DNA from: Thiocapsa bogorovii | GTDB taxonomy: Bacteria; Pseudomonadota; Gammaproteobacteria; Chromatiales; Chromatiaceae | Reading direction: 5' to 3' | Assembly (NCBI RefSeq): GCF_021228795.1 | Contig: NZ_CP089309.1 | Coordinates: 3,779,501 to 3,843,500, forward strand | DNA: 64,000 bases | Shown here: piece after piece, positions 44,692-57,917 of the stretch | How the letters are laid out: every line of letters starts with the position of its first letter | Position numbering within the stretch: the stretch's first letter is position 1 | The notes under the pieces: generated by a model | Databases searched by the model: none | The model's input: the letters and a program-made list of their open reading frames with translations, nothing else | What the model was told of the DNA's origin: nothing | Position numbers and translations under genes: made by a program

Positions 44692-45156
44692 TCAGGACGT
44701 CTTGCCGGGACGCAGAAGCATGACCGGCCGCGTGTGCGAGCGGCGGTCGTGCCAGGCCAGACCGTCTCGGTCGATCAGGCTCCACCAGAGGCCCAGTCCG
44801 GCAGGCAAGAGGCTCAACGCGGCCCAGCCGAAGCGTTTGAGTGCATCGCCTGTGTTCAGGTTTTCTCCGTCGTCGCGGATGACACGGAACCTCCATGCGC
44901 GCATGCCGAGTGTCTGACCCCCGTGGGTCCAGAAGTAGACGTAGAACCCACAGATCACGATCGCCAGGTAGATCTGCATCAGGGCAAGATGAAGCGGTTG
45001 CTCGTTCGGCGAGGTGCCGGTCAGGCTCGTATAGGGGATCACGACCAACATGACCGCGAACATCAGAACGCCGAGCAGCAGCACGCTGTCATAGAGCAGT
45101 GCCCCGATACGGCGCAGCAGGGAAGGGATCTTGGCAAGGCTGATGTCGAGGTCCAT
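44692..45156 (-). CDS. RDD family membrane protein
   Basis: The 154-aa protein has two to three membrane helices and the RDD pattern: RRIGALLYDSVLLLGVLMF near the N-terminus, then TLGMRAWRFRVIRDDGENLNTGDALKRFGWAALSLLPAGLGLWWSLIDRDGLAWHDRRSHT at the C-terminus. RDD proteins are of uncertain function; some act as ion exchangers. Convergent with lptG, with 8 bases between the stops. Confidence 0.88.
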   Translation of the reverse strand: MDLDISLAKIPSLLRRIGALLYDSVLLLGVLMFAVMLVVIPYTSLTGTSPNEQPLHLALMQIYLAIVICGFYVYFWTHGGQTLGMRAWRFRVIRDDGENLNTGDALKRFGWAALSLLPAGLGLWWSLIDRDGLAWHDRRSHTRPVMLLRPGKTS

Positions 45157-45163
45157 GGTGTCC

Positions 45164-45385
45164 TTAAACCGCGCCCGGCGCGGTATGCGATGTTTTGGGA
45201 TGGGATCAGCCGCTGCCGACTTGACGAGCGTTGCAGTCGGCGCGGTTTAAGATTTTAAAAAATATATTATTTTAAACCGCGTCGCCGCTAAAAGTTGCGG
45301 CTGCACATCCGTTGAGCTCACTCGAAGACCAGCATCTCGCTCTGGACGCGGTTTCGGTCTTTGGATTTTTCACTGAAACCGCGTC
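45164..45385. repeat. Bipartite CGCGGTT-family palindromic element, copy C, with an extra downstream arm
   Basis: Module 1 has an exact 12-bp inverted repeat, TTAAACCGCGCC (45164-45175) with GGCGCGGTTTAA (45239-45250). The linker, about 45251-45271, is almost all A and T. Module 2 is AAACCGCGTC (45274-45283) with GACGCGGTTT (45345-45354). A further GAAACCGCGTC (45375-45385) can pair with 45345-45355, so the two structures exclude each other. It occupies most of the RDD-kinase spacer (45157-45459). Confidence 0.8.
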
Positions 45386-45459
45386 GAGGAAAAGGCGTCC
45401 GATGGACGCGAGGCCGGCCCTGACTCAACGTTGTTTCTTGACACTGCGGACGAGGTTTC

Positions 45460-48060
45460 ATGCGGCTCTCCGTCAAATCCATCCTGTTCGTCCTGTTGCG
45501 GCGCGTACCCATGCCCGTCATCGCGATCCTGGTCGGCCTTGCCGTGGGACTTGCGGTGTGGGGCCTTCTCGATCAGGTGCAGAGCCGTCAGGTCGACAAG
45601 ATCTTCGAGCAGGAGCTTCAGGCGCAGCTCGACCAGCGTGCACGCGAGAGCCTGATTCGCTTCGACCGTTATCTCTCCAACTATGGGGCGACCACACGCC
45701 TGCTCGCCAACCATCGGCGCCTATCCGAGTACCTGGAGCCGCTGTTCTGGTTCGAGGACGACGACGCCGAGCCGGTCGTCTACAAGGAGTTTCGGCCGCA
45801 TTGGCTCCCGGATTTCTTCGAACGCGCGGCGCTGAGCTCCCCGAGTCATGTTCTGCTGACCGACCCGCAGGGTCGGATTCGCGAGGTCTTCCAATCCGGC
45901 AACGATCCGCTCCCCGAGGAGATTGCGACCCGAATCCCGACGCGCTTGCTCAACGTGCGCGATGTGCGCTCGGTCATCGAGCGATTCGACGACAAACTCT
46001 ACTTGGTCAGCAGCGATGCTGTCGAGGACGCCGGTGGCTACGCGATGGGACATCTGGTGGTCCTGGTGCCCGTGGACGACGCCTTTCTGGCCTCGTCCCA
46101 ACGTGGCGTCTACGTCGGACGCGCCGCGGTAGCCTTGGTGGACGGGGCCGACCAGCGGATCGTCGCGAGCGTCGACTCCGAGATGCTGGTTCCCGGAACT
46201 CTGCTGTCGGACTGGTCGGGAAGCTACCTGGTCACCTCGCAGTCCATGGCGGAGTACGAGGGCTCAGACTCGAACGTTTTGTTCGCGACCTTTATCCCGC
46301 ATGCCGCGGTCGAGAAGATGTCGCGGCATGTCCGCATCTTCGAGCGCCGGCAGCGCGGGATCGCCGCCGCGGTCTACATCCTGGTGTTTACCGCGGTCAT
46401 CTATCTGGTGTCGTCGCGATTGAATGCGGTGCTGAAACGCATGACGCGGTTCTCCCAACGGGCGCTCGGTATCCCGGAGCCCGGTTTTCATCGCGGCGGC
46501 AATCAATTGCTCCTGCTCGAGGAATGGATTCAACATTTCACCCAGCTGGTGCTCAAGGCGCGCGAGGAGATGAGCATGAAGCATCAGGCCGAGATGCGCG
46601 AGAGCGAGGCACTTAAAGCGGCCGTCATGGAGGCGTCGCTGGACGCGATCGTGACGCTCGACCAAGGCGGTCGGATCATCGAGCTCAATCCGTCGGCGGA
46701 GCGTGTGTTGGGACTCGATCGCGGCGAGGCCACGGGAACCGTCTTCGCCGAACGCTTTCTGCCCGAAATCGCGCGCCCGGCCTTTCAGCGGCTTCTCGAT
46801 CGCTCGCGCCATCTGCATCGCGAGCCCCAAGGGCGGGGCGAGCTGGTCGCGCTGCGCTCGGACGGCTCGGAGATCCCGGTGGAGATCTCGATCGTGCCGA
46901 TCGATCTGGAGTCCGAGCGCTTCTACACGCTCTACATCCATGACATTACCGCGCGCAAGCAGGCCGAGCGGGAGATCAAGAGCCTTGCGCGGTTCGCGAG
47001 CGAGAGCCCGAACCCGATCCTGCGCGTGACGGGTGAGGGCCTGATCGTGTACGCCAATCGAGCCAGTCGTCCCTTGCTGCAGGCATGGGGCGCCGACCCC
47101 GGCGAGCTCTTGCCGGAGGATTGGTGCGCGGAGATCGCCGTCGCGCTCGAAAGCGGTGAGCCCCAAGAACGGGAGCAGGAGATCGCGGGCCAGGTCTATT
47201 CGCTGCTGTTCGCACCCATCCGGGATCTCGGTTATCTCAACATCTATGCCCGCGACATCACCGCGGTGCGCCGTGCAGAGCAGGAGGCCCGCCAGCATCA
47301 GGCCGAGCTGGTACACGTGTGCCGACTCAGCACCATGGGCGAGATGGCGACCGGCATGGCGCACGAGCTCAATCAGCCCCTCTCGGCGATCGTCAACTAT
47401 GCCAACGGCTGCTCGCGCCGCCTGCAGAGCGCCTCGTCGAAGACCGAGGATCTGGTCGGCGCCATGGGTCAGATCACGGTGCAGGCGCAACGCGCGAGCG
47501 AAATCATTCGTCGCCTGCGCGCCTTGGTCGGCAAACAGCCGCCGATCCGCACCGATGCCGATCTGAATCATCTAGTACGCGAGGTGTGCTCGTTCGTCGA
47601 GTTCGAGACCACTCGGCTGGCACTGCAGATCGAGGTGGATCCCGGCGCGCATCCGATTCCCGTCAACGTCGACCTGGTTCAGATCGAGCAAGTGCTGTTG
47701 AACCTGGTCCGCAACGCGATCGACGCCCTGCAGGATTCGCCAGAGGACCGTCGTCGTTTGCGTATTCGGACCCGGGTGGAGGGAGATCAGGCCATCGTCG
47801 AGGTCGAAGATACCGGCCCCGGCATCACTGCAGATCGCATCCTGCATCTCTTTCATCCCTTTTTTACGACGAAGGAGGGCGGCATGGGCATGGGCTTGGC
47901 GATCAGCCAGACCATTGTGGAGAATCATGACGGCCGCATCTGGGCCGAGTCCGAGCCCGGAAAGGGCTCGATCTTTTACGTCTCGCTGCCCCTCGCGCAG
48001 GCCAGTGCGCCCGAAGAGACGGCTGCCAGCGAATCCGAGCTCTTGGAGAGCCTGACATGA
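45460..48060 (+). CDS. Two-component sensor histidine kinase with periplasmic sensor and two PAS domains
   Basis: The 866-aa protein has membrane helices at about 18-37 and 302-322 enclosing a periplasmic sensor domain, a coiled-coil segment, PAS 1 (about 385-505: AVMEASLDAIVTLDQGGRIIELNPSAERVLG), PAS 2 (about 507-625), then HisKA with EMATGMAHELNQPLSAIVNYANGC (His near 635), the form seen in FixL/TtrS/DctB-like kinases, and HATPase with NLVRNAIDALQ, DTGPGI and GMGMGLAISQTI. The stop overlaps the regulator start (ATGA). The ligand is unknown. Confidence 0.9.
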   Translation: MRLSVKSILFVLLRRVPMPVIAILVGLAVGLAVWGLLDQVQSRQVDKIFEQELQAQLDQRARESLIRFDRYLSNYGATTRLLANHRRLSEYLEPLFWFEDDDAEPVVYKEFRPHWLPDFFERAALSSPSHVLLTDPQGRIREVFQSGNDPLPEEIATRIPTRLLNVRDVRSVIERFDDKLYLVSSDAVEDAGGYAMGHLVVLVPVDDAFLASSQRGVYVGRAAVALVDGADQRIVASVDSEMLVPGTLLSDWSGSYLVTSQSMAEYEGSDSNVLFATFIPHAAVEKMSRHVRIFERRQRGIAAAVYILVFTAVIYLVSSRLNAVLKRMTRFSQRALGIPEPGFHRGGNQLLLLEEWIQHFTQLVLKAREEMSMKHQAEMRESEALKAAVMEASLDAIVTLDQGGRIIELNPSAERVLGLDRGEATGTVFAERFLPEIARPAFQRLLDRSRHLHREPQGRGELVALRSDGSEIPVEISIVPIDLESERFYTLYIHDITARKQAEREIKSLARFASESPNPILRVTGEGLIVYANRASRPLLQAWGADPGELLPEDWCAEIAVALESGEPQEREQEIAGQVYSLLFAPIRDLGYLNIYARDITAVRRAEQEARQHQAELVHVCRLSTMGEMATGMAHELNQPLSAIVNYANGCSRRLQSASSKTEDLVGAMGQITVQAQRASEIIRRLRALVGKQPPIRTDADLNHLVREVCSFVEFETTRLALQIEVDPGAHPIPVNVDLVQIEQVLLNLVRNAIDALQDSPEDRRRLRIRTRVEGDQAIVEVEDTGPGITADRILHLFHPFFTTKEGGMGMGLAISQTIVENHDGRIWAESEPGKGSIFYVSLPLAQASAPEETAASESELLESLT

Positions 48061-48683
48061 ACACCGACGCAACCGTCTTCGTCGTCGATGACGACCAAGC
48101 CATGCGAACCTCTCTGCAGTGGCTGATCGAGTCGACCGGCATGTCGGTCCAGACCTACGAGTCGGCCGACGTCTTTCTCGCCAGCTACTATCCGGGGCGC
48201 GCGGGCTGCCTGCTGCTCGATGTGCGGATGCCGGGGATGAGCGGCCTGGAGCTGCAGAGCTACCTGGCACGCGAGGGGTATCGTCTACCGGTAATCCTGA
48301 TCACCGGGCACGGCGACGTCTCCATGGCGGTGAAGGCGATGAAGGCGGGAGCGGTCGACTTCATCGAGAAACCGTTTCACGACGAAGACCTGCTGCGCAG
48401 CATTCGGCGCGCACTCGAGGATGATCAGAGGCAGCGTGCCGGTCAGGCGGTGCGTGCCGATATCGCGGCACGACTCGCGGAGCTCACGCCCCGCGAGCAT
48501 GAGGTCATGGCGATGGTCACGGACGGCAAGTCGAACAAAGACATCGCCGCCGCACTCGGCGTGAGCGCCAAGACGGTCGAGGCCCACCGCGCCCGGGTGA
48601 TGGAAAAGATGCGGGCCGACTCCCTTGCCGAGCTGGTCCGGATGGCTTTGATTGCGGCGGCGGACGGGCCCGCCGTGCGCTGA
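48057..48683 (+). CDS. FixJ/TtrR-family response regulator
   Basis: The 208-aa regulator has a receiver domain (VFVVDDDQAMRTSLQWLIESTGM, phospho-acceptor in CLLLDVRMPGMSG, Asp near 54, IEKPFHDEDLL) and a LuxR-type HTH (about 138-200: LTPREHEVMAMVTDGKSNKDIAAALGVSAKTVEAHRARVMEKM). It is the partner of the kinase encoded just upstream, with a 4-base overlap. The genes it controls are unknown; no target site is visible from sequence alone. Confidence 0.93.
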   Translation: MNTDATVFVVDDDQAMRTSLQWLIESTGMSVQTYESADVFLASYYPGRAGCLLLDVRMPGMSGLELQSYLAREGYRLPVILITGHGDVSMAVKAMKAGAVDFIEKPFHDEDLLRSIRRALEDDQRQRAGQAVRADIAARLAELTPREHEVMAMVTDGKSNKDIAAALGVSAKTVEAHRARVMEKMRADSLAELVRMALIAAADGPAVR

Positions 48684-48758
48684 GGTGGGAGAGGTTTGCT
48701 CAGAAGTGGTCCGGGCCTCAAAATGACCGATCCTCAATCTTTCTCCGGAGCATGTTTG

Positions 48759-49742
48759 ATGTCCGAAAAGGCCCCCTGGATTACCTTCCGACCCGAGCTT
48801 AAGGTGCTCGATTGCACCGTTCGCGACGGGGGGCTCGTCAACGCCCACCGGTTCGGGGATGACTTCGTCGCGGCGCTGTATCGCGCCTGTATCGACGCCG
48901 GTATCGACTACATGGAGATCGGCTACAAGAATTCGCCGCGCGTCTTCCCGAAGGACAAGTTTGGTCCCTGGCGCCACTGCGACGAGGCCGATCTGCGTCG
49001 CGTGGTCGGTGACCACGATCCCGAGGCCACGGGACTGAAGCTGGCGGTGATGGCCGATGCTGGCAAGAGCGATTGGCAAACCCAGATCCAGCCCGCGAGC
49101 GAGAGTGTCCTCTCGATGATCCGTGTCGCCTTCTATGCCCACCAGGTCTCCGAGGCGGTCGATATGATCCGCCACGCGACCGAGCTCGGCTACGAGACCA
49201 CCGCCAACCTGATGGCGGTCTCCAACATCACCGAGACCGAGATCGATACCGTCCTCGAGGCCATCGCCGAGACGCCGGCGAGCACCATGGTGATTGTCGA
49301 CAGCTTCGGCTATCTCTATCGCGAACAGATCGACCGGCTCTACCGAAAATACACCGCGGCACTCGAAGGGACCGGCAAGGAGATCGGCATCCACGCCCAC
49401 AACAATCTCCAATTGGCCTTCGCCAACACCATCGAGGCCATCATCCTGGGCTGCAACCGGGTCGACTCGACGATCTTCGGCTTCGGCCGCGGTGCGGGAA
49501 ACTGCCATACCGAACTGCTGCTCGGTTTTCTGCGCAATCCGAAGTTCAACGTCCGCCCCATCGTCGAAGTCATCCAAAACCAGATGTTGCCGCTGCGCAA
49601 GGAGCTGGATTGGGGCCCGTCGGTCCCCTACAACATCACCGGACAGCTCAATCAACACCCGCGCTCCGCGATCGAGTGGCGCGAGGGTGCGACCCCGGAT
49701 GACTATCTGACCTTTTACGATAAGGTCGTCTCGGAGATTTGA
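48759..49742 (+). CDS. DRE-TIM metallolyase-like aldolase
   Basis: The 327-aa protein of the HMGL-like / pyruvate carboxyltransferase superfamily has LDCTVRDGGLVN (DRE-TIM motif) at about residue 15, IHAHNNLQLAFANT with the metal-binding HxH, and DSTIFGFGRGAGNCHTELLL. This is the pattern of 4-hydroxy-2-oxovalerate aldolase-like proteins, though no partner dehydrogenase is nearby. CTCCGGAG lies 8 bases before ATG 48759; an earlier ATG at 48723 is less likely. The citrate synthase gene follows after 167 bases. Substrate unknown. Confidence 0.8.
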   Translation: MSEKAPWITFRPELKVLDCTVRDGGLVNAHRFGDDFVAALYRACIDAGIDYMEIGYKNSPRVFPKDKFGPWRHCDEADLRRVVGDHDPEATGLKLAVMADAGKSDWQTQIQPASESVLSMIRVAFYAHQVSEAVDMIRHATELGYETTANLMAVSNITETEIDTVLEAIAETPASTMVIVDSFGYLYREQIDRLYRKYTAALEGTGKEIGIHAHNNLQLAFANTIEAIILGCNRVDSTIFGFGRGAGNCHTELLLGFLRNPKFNVRPIVEVIQNQMLPLRKELDWGPSVPYNITGQLNQHPRSAIEWREGATPDDYLTFYDKVVSEI

Positions 49743-49909
49743 CGGTTGTCGGCCTTCTGCCGCCAGCGACCAGCCGCCGATTCCCGGGCCCAGCGGTCAG
49801 CCTCCCCCTCGACAAGCCGGGGTTGAAAGCCGAGAGCAGGCCGCAGAAGTCAGCCGAGCCGTCCGAACGCCGATCCGCGTGAATTCCCCCTCATCCCTTG
49901 GAGGATGTC

Positions 49910-51199
49910 ATGTCCGACGAAGCGACCTTGACCGTGGGCGACGCCACCTATCGTTTTCCGATCATCGAGGGGACGGAGGGGGAACGCGCAATCGATATCC
50001 GAGCCCTGCGCGCGGAAACCGGCCTGATCACACTTGACCCCGGATACGGCAATACAGGGAGTTGCCGGAGCGCTATTAGCTTCATCGATGGCGAGCAAGG
50101 GATTTTGCGCTACCGGGGAATCCCGATCGAGCAGTTCGAAGAGGCGCCGAACTTCGTCGAGGTCGCCTGGCTATTGATCTTCGGTCATCTGCCGAGCCCG
50201 GAAGAATACGACACCTTTGCCGCCGATTTGACCGGGTGCGCCAATCTCGACGAGGGGATGAAGCATCACTTCGAGGGTTTCCCTCGGGCAGCGCCGCCGA
50301 TGGCCATCCTTTCGGCCATGATCAATGCCCTGTCCTGTTTCCATCCGGAGATCTTCGAGCTCCAGGACAAAGATGCGGTGCGGATCGCGTCCGCCGGCCT
50401 GATCAGTAAGATCCGCACCATTGCCGCCTACGCCTATCGTCACTCCAAGGGGCTGCCCTACATTTATCCGGATCCTCGGCTCAGATACGTGCCGAATTTT
50501 CTGCACATGATGTTCTCGCAGCCTTACGAGCATCATGTCTGCGAGCCGATCGTTCGAGACGCGCTCAACTTGATCCTGTTGCTGCACGCCGATCACGAGC
50601 AGAACTGCTCGACCTCGACGGTGCGAATGGTCGGCTCGAGCCAAGCCAATCTCTTCGCCTCCTGTGCGGCTGGCGTCTGTGCGCTTTGGGGTCCGCTGCA
50701 CGGCGGGGCGAACGTTGCGGTGCTCGAAATGCTCGAGCAGATCCATCAGGGACAGATGACGCCGGACGACTATGTGCGGCTGGCCAAAGACAAGGACAGC
50801 AAGGTCCGGTTGATGGGTTTCGGTCACCGGGTCTATCGGAATTTCGACCCGCGCGCACGCATGCTGGCGAAGATCGCAGAGCGACTCTTGCCGCAGCTCG
50901 GGGTCAAGGACCCGTTGCTCGACATCGCACGTCGTCTCGAAGAGATCGCGCTCGAAGATCCCTACTTCGTCGAGCGTCAGCTCTATCCCAACGTGGACTT
51001 CTACAGCGGCATCATCCTCCGAGCCATCGGGATTCCGGTGAACATGTTTACGGTCATTTTCGCGATCGGGAGACTTCCCGGCTGGATTGCCCACTGGTGG
51101 GAGCAGGACCAGACACCCGGCAATAAGATCGCCCGACCGCGCCAGATCTATGTGGGTCCCGAAGAGACCGATCGCGTGCTGTTGAGCGAGCGCCGTTAG
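49910..51199 (+). CDS. gltA: Citrate synthase, type II
   Basis: The 429-aa enzyme condenses acetyl-CoA and oxaloacetate at the entry to the TCA cycle. Catalytic residues are in LLHADHEQNCSTSTVR, GPLHGGANVAVLEML (His), MGFGHRVYRNFDPRA (His, Arg) and NVDFYSGI (Asp). The N-terminal domain of the hexameric, NADH-sensitive gammaproteobacterial type is present (SDEATLTVGDATYRFPIIEGTEGERAIDIRALRAETGLITLDPGYGNTGSCRSAISFIDGE). ATG 49910 follows GGAGG; the TTG four codons upstream overlaps that RBS. Confidence 0.96.
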   Translation: MSDEATLTVGDATYRFPIIEGTEGERAIDIRALRAETGLITLDPGYGNTGSCRSAISFIDGEQGILRYRGIPIEQFEEAPNFVEVAWLLIFGHLPSPEEYDTFAADLTGCANLDEGMKHHFEGFPRAAPPMAILSAMINALSCFHPEIFELQDKDAVRIASAGLISKIRTIAAYAYRHSKGLPYIYPDPRLRYVPNFLHMMFSQPYEHHVCEPIVRDALNLILLLHADHEQNCSTSTVRMVGSSQANLFASCAAGVCALWGPLHGGANVAVLEMLEQIHQGQMTPDDYVRLAKDKDSKVRLMGFGHRVYRNFDPRARMLAKIAERLLPQLGVKDPLLDIARRLEEIALEDPYFVERQLYPNVDFYSGIILRAIGIPVNMFTVIFAIGRLPGWIAHWWEQDQTPGNKIARPRQIYVGPEETDRVLLSERR

Positions 51200-51244
51200 T
51201 TCGTGCGAGCCGCGTGGGTTCGTGCCCGAAGACCGGATGCGGCG

Positions 51245-51742
51245 TCACAGATGAAGGCGCCGCAGCTCGACGTGGATCTCGGCATGCTCCCACATTTGCT
51301 CGAAGTCGTTCCGCAGTCGACGCGCCTCCACGCGGCCGTGCATATCGGCGATGCCCTCGCTGCCTTCGGCCAAGGGGCGCTTGAGATAAGTGCGCTCGTC
51401 CGCGATCAAGAAGGCGTCGGGGCGGACCGGGAGGTCGTCGACAAGGCGGCGGATCGCGATTCTCGAGGTCAGGCGCTGCGCGAGCTCGACGACCTGATTG
51501 ACGTTTTTGACCCCTTGTTCGGGATAGCTCAGCAGCACGCGCACGGGCGCGTCAGGGCGTGCGAGCGCGAGTCTTTTTACGGCCTCGACAAATGTTTGTG
51601 CGTTGTAGAGATCGCAATCCAGGGTGCGGTCGAACACGAGCAGCTCGCGCCGCGCCGTCTGTGCGATTGCAACCCCGGCGTCACGGATTTCGCTGCGTGT
51701 CGCGAGTAAGCGCGGGTCTGACGGCGGATGGGTTCGGTTCAT
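51245..51742 (-). CDS. DUF7931-like protein of unknown function
   Basis: The 165-aa soluble protein has the pattern of a small family that looks like half of a phospholipase-D-like fold (ARRELLVFDRTLDCDLYNAQTFVEAVKRLAL...VRVLLSYPEQGVKN...RPDAFLIADERTYLKRPLAEGSEGIADMHGRVEARRLRNDFEQMWEHAE). No HKD motif is present, so catalysis by that route is not expected. It is convergent with gltA; the upstream region is shared with nothing obvious. Confidence 0.6.
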   Translation of the reverse strand: MNRTHPPSDPRLLATRSEIRDAGVAIAQTARRELLVFDRTLDCDLYNAQTFVEAVKRLALARPDAPVRVLLSYPEQGVKNVNQVVELAQRLTSRIAIRRLVDDLPVRPDAFLIADERTYLKRPLAEGSEGIADMHGRVEARRLRNDFEQMWEHAEIHVELRRLHL

Positions 51743-52189
51743 CTCATCGGGCCCCGGCCGGGTGTGGCACGGCGGTCGTCCTGTCTGTGTCGAGCTGAAA
51801 AATCATGTCGCCGCCTGTTCGAAAGAAGTAGTTGCGAAATCGCAACAGGGTCGTTGGGTGGAGCGAATGCCGCATGGATGCTGGTCTTTGCGCTCGATAT
51901 GCACCAGGGTGATGTGGTATTCTGACAGCGGTCGTTGCAAATATGTTTCGCGCACTGAAAAAAGTTGCACTTTTGTGCCTGTTGTAGGCTAAAATGTCGT
52001 TGTCCCAAGTGCGGTCTGTCCATGCCGTCCGCGCGCACTCTTAAACCGATGAGCAGGCCTGCGGCGACAGACCCACGGCGAACGAGCGATTCACTCACGA
52101 TGATGTTGCTTTTTCCAGACATGTCCTCCGCCTTCGGTCAACGTCGACGTTAGAATCATCATCCATCCACCTGAACAGGAACTATAAAG
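51743..52189. other. Long intergenic region upstream of the OmpA-family gene
   Basis: The 447 bases are AT-richer than the coding surroundings. A 16-base perfect palindrome GTTGCG-AAAT-CGCAAC (51831-51846) is a possible operator. TAAAAT near 51990 may be a -10 for the OmpA gene, with an extended leader. Short frames on both strands lack homology. Confidence 0.4.
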
Positions 52190-52771
52190 ATGCGCAAACA
52201 GAAAAAGACCTCAAGGCTGGCCGCGCTTGCAGCACCGCTCGCGATGGTCATCACGATGGCGGCTCCGCTGTCCGTCCAAGCCGACTACAACTACGAGCAT
52301 TTCTGGTCTGCCCAGCCGGAAGGTACCGCATGGGTGACCAGCTACGGCGAGTGCTGGCAGAGTATCCACGGTCCCGATAACCTCGAGCCCTGCGTCAAGG
52401 AAGTGGAGGTTCCGAAGGAGTTCACCGTCCGATTGAATTTTGAGTTCGACAAATACGAGATCGCCAACGTCGTCAACGACAGCGAGCTTCAGCGCCTCGA
52501 CGATTACATCGCCCAGGTCAACTCGACCCAGGCTCGCGAGCAGATCTCCCTTGTCGGTCATACGGATGCCAAGGGATCCGACGAGTACAACATGGCACTC
52601 GGCATGCGTCGTGCCGACGCTGTTCGCAACTATATGATCAGCAAGGGTATCCCGGCCAGCGACATCGTGTCCGTCACGAGTATGGGTAAGCGGGATATGC
52701 TGCCTGAATACGACATCTTCTCGGTTCAGCAGCGCCGCGTGAAGATCCTCGCGGATTCCCAAGGTAGCTGA
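52190..52771 (+). CDS. OmpA-family peptidoglycan-binding protein
   Basis: The 193-aa exported protein has a long signal peptide (MRKQKKTSRLAALAAPLAMVITMAAPLSVQA), a short middle part with two cysteines (GECWQ, EPCVK) and a C-terminal OmpA-like domain (about 85-190: VRLNFEFDKYEIANVVNDSELQRLDDYIAQVN, LVGHTDAKGSDEYNMALGMRRADAVRNYMISKGI, VSMGKR-like end). There is no N-terminal beta barrel, so it is probably a periplasmic peptidoglycan-binding protein. AGGAAC precedes the ATG. Confidence 0.88.
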   Translation: MRKQKKTSRLAALAAPLAMVITMAAPLSVQADYNYEHFWSAQPEGTAWVTSYGECWQSIHGPDNLEPCVKEVEVPKEFTVRLNFEFDKYEIANVVNDSELQRLDDYIAQVNSTQAREQISLVGHTDAKGSDEYNMALGMRRADAVRNYMISKGIPASDIVSVTSMGKRDMLPEYDIFSVQQRRVKILADSQGS

Positions 52772-52796
52772 CGCCACGCCACTCGGATACGGCCGA

Positions 52797-52830
52797 ATCG
52801 ATCGCCCGGCTTCGCGCCGGGGATCGATCG
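52797..52830 (+). terminator. Hairpin downstream of the OmpA-family gene
   Basis: CGATCGCCCGGC and GCCGGGGATCGATCG form a long imperfect stem around TTCGC. No T tract follows, so it may stabilise the mRNA end rather than terminate. Confidence 0.4.
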
Positions 52831-52948
52831 CCCCCGCCGCTTCGGTTGGATCTTCTGAGCGTTTCCTTTATGAAACCGCACCGATCACGTGTGTGACCGG
52901 TGCGGTAGGGTCCAATAAGCCTCATCCCCCCGACCGGGGCTTATGGAT

Positions 52949-52985
52949 AGGCCGTTCGCGTCTACGTGAACGGCCTTTTTATTGT
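52949..52985 (+). terminator. Intrinsic terminator between the OmpA-family gene and purB
   Basis: AGGCCGTTC (52949-52957) and GAACGGCCT (52968-52976) form a perfect 9-bp stem with a 10-base loop, followed by TTTTTATT. It ends transcription from the left; it lies 9 bases before the purB stop. Confidence 0.85.
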
Positions 52986-52993
52986 CCCACTAC

Positions 52994-57032
<4,039 letters not shown>

Positions 57033-57187
57033 GCGGTGCTCCGGGTTCGGCGAACAGGTTGGCCCCGATTCTAGCGGCCAAGCCCGTGCGGCGCTATATG
57101 CTGCGGTGCAATATGTTCGGGCGGGGTTGGGGGCAAGCCTCCGGCTGCCGGCCTTGAGCCGTGATTCCTGTTCAGGCCGCGCGCTCG

Positions 57188-57835
57188 TTACGCATTCGGA
57201 TTCGCGGTGCGGTCGGCTACGCTGTCGAGGTAACGGCGGGCGTCGGCGAGGATCTGCTTGTTCTTCAGGAGCAGTTGCCAGCGGGTACCGCCGACCTGCC
57301 GCCACAGCATGGCGGAGCGGATGCCGGCGAGCAGGAGCGCGCGCACCCGATTCTGGTTGTCGGGATTCTGTAGATGCAGGGGGTCGCCGCGGACGATGAT
57401 CCGGGGTTCCAGCGTGCTGACGGTGTCGGTGTAGATCGCCGCGAGATGGGCCAGCATGTTCGGGTGCAGGAGTGCGAAGTGCTCCTGCTTCTCCTGCGCC
57501 GCCTCGATGCCTTCGCCGATGCGCGCGAGGAGGTCGGGGCGCGCCGCGAGGGCCCGCTCCAACTTTATCAAGAGAACCACATAGCGGGTCAACTCCAGGT
57601 TGCGCTCCGGCTTGCCGGTGAGTTGCGCGATGATCTGTCGTGCACCGTTCGCAACCCGTCCCGGCTCGCCGAAGACGGCACCCACACCATCGGCATTGAC
57701 CTGCAGAAGACTATAGATACAGGGCTCCATCGCGTCGGTGTCGGCCGAGCCGGAGCGGGCGACGCGCATGACGCAGTTGACGGCTTGATAGATACCGGCG
57801 AGGGCGACGAGGCGGTCGAGATTGTCGTGAGGCAT
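57188..57835 (-). CDS. hflD: High frequency lysogenization protein HflD homologue
   Basis: The 215-aa protein belongs to the HflD family, peripheral membrane proteins that in E. coli modulate lambda lysogeny through CII. Sequence blocks are [52 protein letters not shown] and [27 protein letters not shown] 57835 is preceded by AGGAG at about 12 bases; a TTG at 57880 is unlikely. It lies between mnmA and acnA on the same strand, as in the usual mnmA-hflD-purB order. Confidence 0.92.
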   Translation of the reverse strand: MPHDNLDRLVALAGIYQAVNCVMRVARSGSADTDAMEPCIYSLLQVNADGVGAVFGEPGRVANGARQIIAQLTGKPERNLELTRYVVLLIKLERALAARPDLLARIGEGIEAAQEKQEHFALLHPNMLAHLAAIYTDTVSTLEPRIIVRGDPLHLQNPDNQNRVRALLLAGIRSAMLWRQVGGTRWQLLLKNKQILADARRYLDSVADRTANPNA

Positions 57836-57917
57836 TCGGCTGATGATCTCCTGGTGAACTTGAAGGTCATTTGAACCCAACCGGGCGGTTGCGCCAAGTC
57901 CCGGTTCTCGACGCGGC

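Noticed and set aside
51965-52153. Cys-rich 62-aa frame (MHFCACCRLKCRCPKC...) upstream of the OmpA-family gene
   Set aside because: No ribosome-binding site, no homology, and it overlaps the likely promoter region.
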